Origin: DATLLN01 sp963797175
Lineage (GTDB): Bacteria; Actinomycetota; Thermoleophilia; Gaiellales; JAICJC01
Reading direction: 5' to 3'
Assembly: GCA_963797175.1 (NCBI GenBank)
Contig: CAWCOL010000007.1
Coordinates: forward strand, 248,001 to 312,000
DNA: 64,000 bases
This document shows, piece by piece, positions 62,235 through 64,000 of the stretch. The notes below the pieces were generated by a model that did not search any database, had not been told where the DNA came from, and saw only the letters and a program-made list of their open reading frames with translations. A program made the position numbers and the translations under genes. Each line of letters opens with the position of its first letter. Positions within the stretch are counted from its first letter, which is position 1.

Positions 62235-62936
62235 ATGGTCGGTATGGGTCTCATGCGCGCTCTGCGTACCCCGCTCGCACTGGCGGCAATCTGCATCGCT
62301 GCGTCCGCGTGCGGTGGCTCCAAGGGCGTGTCCTCGGTGATGACCCCGGTGACGACAACGGCGAACGGCGCGCAGATCTTCCGCCCCGGCGGCGCCGACT
62401 ACCGGATCACCGTGCCCGCGGACTGGAAGACGGTCGATCGGCGAGCACTGGCCGGCGGAGAGGCGGCCTTCGCCAAGGCGAACCCCGACCTCGCGAAGGC
62501 CACGGGGCCGGTCATGAACAAGGTTGCCCAGACAGGCAACTTCGTCGCTTACGACCTGACGGATGCCGGCAAGCGGGAGGCGTCCACGACGGGACTGGTG
62601 AGCAACGTGCTGATGCTCCGCGTGGACACGCACTCGTCCGGCCTCGACGATGACATCCGGCAAGAAGCAGCCAACGAGATCGAGGACTCGGTCAAGTCGC
62701 TGAGGCTCGGAGTTCTCCGATCGGACGACGCGGCAATGGGGCCGCTCACCGCCAGTACGGTCGAGTACGTCTTCGATATCAAGACGAAGGCGGGCACGCA
62801 AAAGGTGACCGAGCGCGACTACGTGGCTGTGCGCAACGGGGTCGTCTACCGCCTCGCCTGCACGTCCAGCAAGGCCCGGTTCGACAGCTTCAAGGCCTCC
62901 TGCGACCAGATCGCAGGCTCGCTCGAGTTCCTCTAG
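62235..62936 (+). CDS. Lipoprotein of unknown function
   Basis: 233 residues. Signal peptide with lipobox IAASAC (Cys26) and a short GGS linker. The mature part starts with a segment like a user-defined 'PsbP-like' stress lipoprotein (GADYRITVPADWKTVD) and ends YRLACTSSKARFDSFKASCDQIAGSLEFL, which pairs two cysteines. This outline is common in actinobacterial lipoproteins, with no known activity. ATG codons at 62244 (out of frame) and 62253 make the exact start uncertain. Its stop shares CTAG with the convergent TPR gene. Confidence 0.72.
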   Translation: MVGMGLMRALRTPLALAAICIAASACGGSKGVSSVMTPVTTTANGAQIFRPGGADYRITVPADWKTVDRRALAGGEAAFAKANPDLAKATGPVMNKVAQTGNFVAYDLTDAGKREASTTGLVSNVLMLRVDTHSSGLDDDIRQEAANEIEDSVKSLRLGVLRSDDAAMGPLTASTVEYVFDIKTKAGTQKVTERDYVAVRNGVVYRLACTSSKARFDSFKASCDQIAGSLEFL

Positions 62937-64000
62937 CCTCCGAGCAGCTGGTCCAGGCGCGCGAGCTCCCGCAGCGCTCCGGCTCGACGCAGCGCGGGCG
63001 TCGCCGCCTCCAGCACGGCCGCAGCCTCGCCGTGCCGATCCAGCGTGACCAGCGATTCGGCCAGGTCGAGCCCCGAGACCGCGGCCTCCCACTCGGCGCC
63101 GACGTCCGCGAACCCGCCCACCGAGCGCTCCGCCAGCGCAGCGGCGGTCGCCGGGTCGCCGCGGACGAACGCCACGGCGCCCTCCAGCCGGTCGGCGGCC
63201 GGCCACCCGGAGCGCCAGCCGATGCGGTCGGCCCGGGCCCGGATCACGGCGCAGTGCTCCACCAGCTCGTCCCAGCGGCCGGCCGCCCGCAGCAGCTCGC
63301 CCTCGACGACCATGCCGAAGCTGCGCCCGTCGCTGATCAGCGCCGAGGGCACCTGCGCCAGCGCCTCGTCCAGGCGGCCCTCGGCGAGCAGCCCGAGTGC
63401 TCGGAACCCGAGCCGCATCGGCGTGCCCAGCTGGACGACGCGCAGCTCCTCGGCCGTCGCGATCTCCCCGCGGGCAGCGAAGACGAACTCGGCCGCGGCC
63501 CACACGAGGCGCAGGAAGCCTGCGGGGGCGATCCCGTACCGCTCGCGGATCAGGGCGTACTGCTCGAGGACGGGGTCCCACTCGCCCATCAGCATCCGGG
63601 CGAGCGCCGCCGTGGAGGCCGATCCTCGCGGCTCCCCTCCCAGCGCCGCCACTCGGGCGATCCCCTCCTCGGACACGGCCAGCGCCTCCCGGTAGCGCCC
63701 CTGCTCGTAGTAAGTCTGGGCCGACATGTAGAAGATGTCGTCGAGGTCGATGATCGCGTACACCCGGTCGGCGAGGGCCTGACGGCGCTCCACCGAGGCG
63801 GCCAGTGCGGGGATGTCATCGTCGAACATCGCCGCGATGTAGGCGACGTCGAGCGCGAGCGAGAGCAGCTCGGGGCGATCCATCCGCTCGGCGATGGCGA
63901 CCGCCCGCGCCGAGGCCGCGCTCATCCGAGCGATCATCGCCTGGTCGGGGGGCGGCGTGGGGAAGCCGAAGGCCCAGCCGCCCTCGGCCAGCAGCAGTTC
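62933..64000 (-). CDS. C-terminal part of a TPR-rich protein (5' end outside window)
   Basis: 355 residues are visible and the frame is open to the window edge. It is a helical repeat array with paired helices such as SAQTYYEQGRYREALAVSEEG and LGLLAEGRLDEALAQ, typical of the C-terminal half of LuxR-type, SARP or adenylate-cyclase-linked AAA/TPR regulators. No DNA-binding domain is present in the part seen, so the class stays open. Confidence 0.7.
   Translation of the reverse strand, partial: ELLLAEGGWAFGFPTPPPDQAMIARMSAASARAVAIAERMDRPELLSLALDVAYIAAMFDDDIPALAASVERRQALADRVYAIIDLDDIFYMSAQTYYEQGRYREALAVSEEGIARVAALGGEPRGSASTAALARMLMGEWDPVLEQYALIRERYGIAPAGFLRLVWAAAEFVFAARGEIATAEELRVVQLGTPMRLGFRALGLLAEGRLDEALAQVPSALISDGRSFGMVVEGELLRAAGRWDELVEHCAVIRARADRIGWRSGWPAADRLEGAVAFVRGDPATAAALAERSVGGFADVGAEWEAAVSGLDLAESLVTLDRHGEAAAVLEAATPALRRAGALRELARLDQLLGG

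Overview
The window is 64 kb of very GC-rich DNA (about 70%, with strong G/C preference at third codon positions and many GTG starts). It is packed with short, tightly overlapping operons on both strands. Four things suggest an actinobacterium of the class Thermoleophilia (Solirubrobacterales/Gaiellales type). There is a small secreted protein with the N-terminal pattern LTYANVMATVAVVVALGGTS (11366-11938). Coenzyme F420 is used (27707-28126, 55877-56488). Thymidylate synthesis is by ThyX. There is a maltokinase-like kinase, and leaderless genes are widespread. This placement is inference; there is no rRNA, tRNA or CRISPR array in the window to confirm it.

Layout. 1-1903: a zinc alcohol dehydrogenase cut by the window edge, divergent from a small-molecule phosphotransferase. 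1833-6434 (minus): an operon read as glycosyltransferase, maltokinase-like kinase, SIS sugar-phosphate protein, pgsA, plsY, which joins sugar chemistry to phospholipid headgroup and acyl transfer. 6513-11310: superoxide dismutase, a 6PGDH-like reductase, a pteridine-reductase-like SDR, thyX, a GNAT and a gamma-glutamyltransferase. 11366-16782 (minus): a secreted protein, a TetR-regulated drug exporter, and a paired C45 Ntn-hydrolase and ATP-grasp ligase. 16929-24326: membrane protein, lipoprotein, PilZ protein, an operon of zinc dehydrogenase, metallo-hydrolase, cupin and GT87, then a nitroreductase and an adenosine-deaminase-like amidohydrolase. 24323-28126: M55 aminopeptidase, GNAT, MmcQ, TOPRIM, GFA and F420/FMN proteins.

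28459-32863 (minus): DSD1-like PLP enzyme plus SDR; arylamine N-acetyltransferase plus Fe(II)/2OG dioxygenase; membrane protein; OsmC. 32953-37486: lon, divergent from a marR-ABC exporter operon. 37479-40414: a large modular secreted protein and a DUF4395/thioredoxin protein. 40700-46213: cystathionine beta-synthase, an AlkX-type DNA glycosylase, AraC regulator, beta-propeller lipoprotein and cystathionine gamma-synthase. 46321-52407: an APC permease behind a GntR/HutC-type operator, proline dehydrogenase, Nfu-type Fe-S protein and a GAF-PAS-GGDEF-EAL protein. 52499-64000: two flavin amine oxidases, a cell-wall lytic protein, a frameshifted rsgA with a tiny upstream ORF, an F420 reductase, a GH114 hydrolase, a disulfide-reductase flavoprotein, a lipoprotein and the end of a TPR-rich protein.

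The strongest cross-cutting signal is transcriptional. About 20 genes carry a TANNNT hexamer 6-9 bases (most often exactly 6) before an ATG/GTG with no Shine-Dalgarno, which predicts leaderless mRNAs. In one place a single symmetric hexamer appears to serve two divergent genes 18 bases apart. Other items worth a look are the C45/ATP-grasp pair, the rsgA frameshift, a tyrosine-less pteridine-reductase-like SDR, a dre-like operator, REPIN-like inverted repeats, and several enzymes that lack a hallmark residue.
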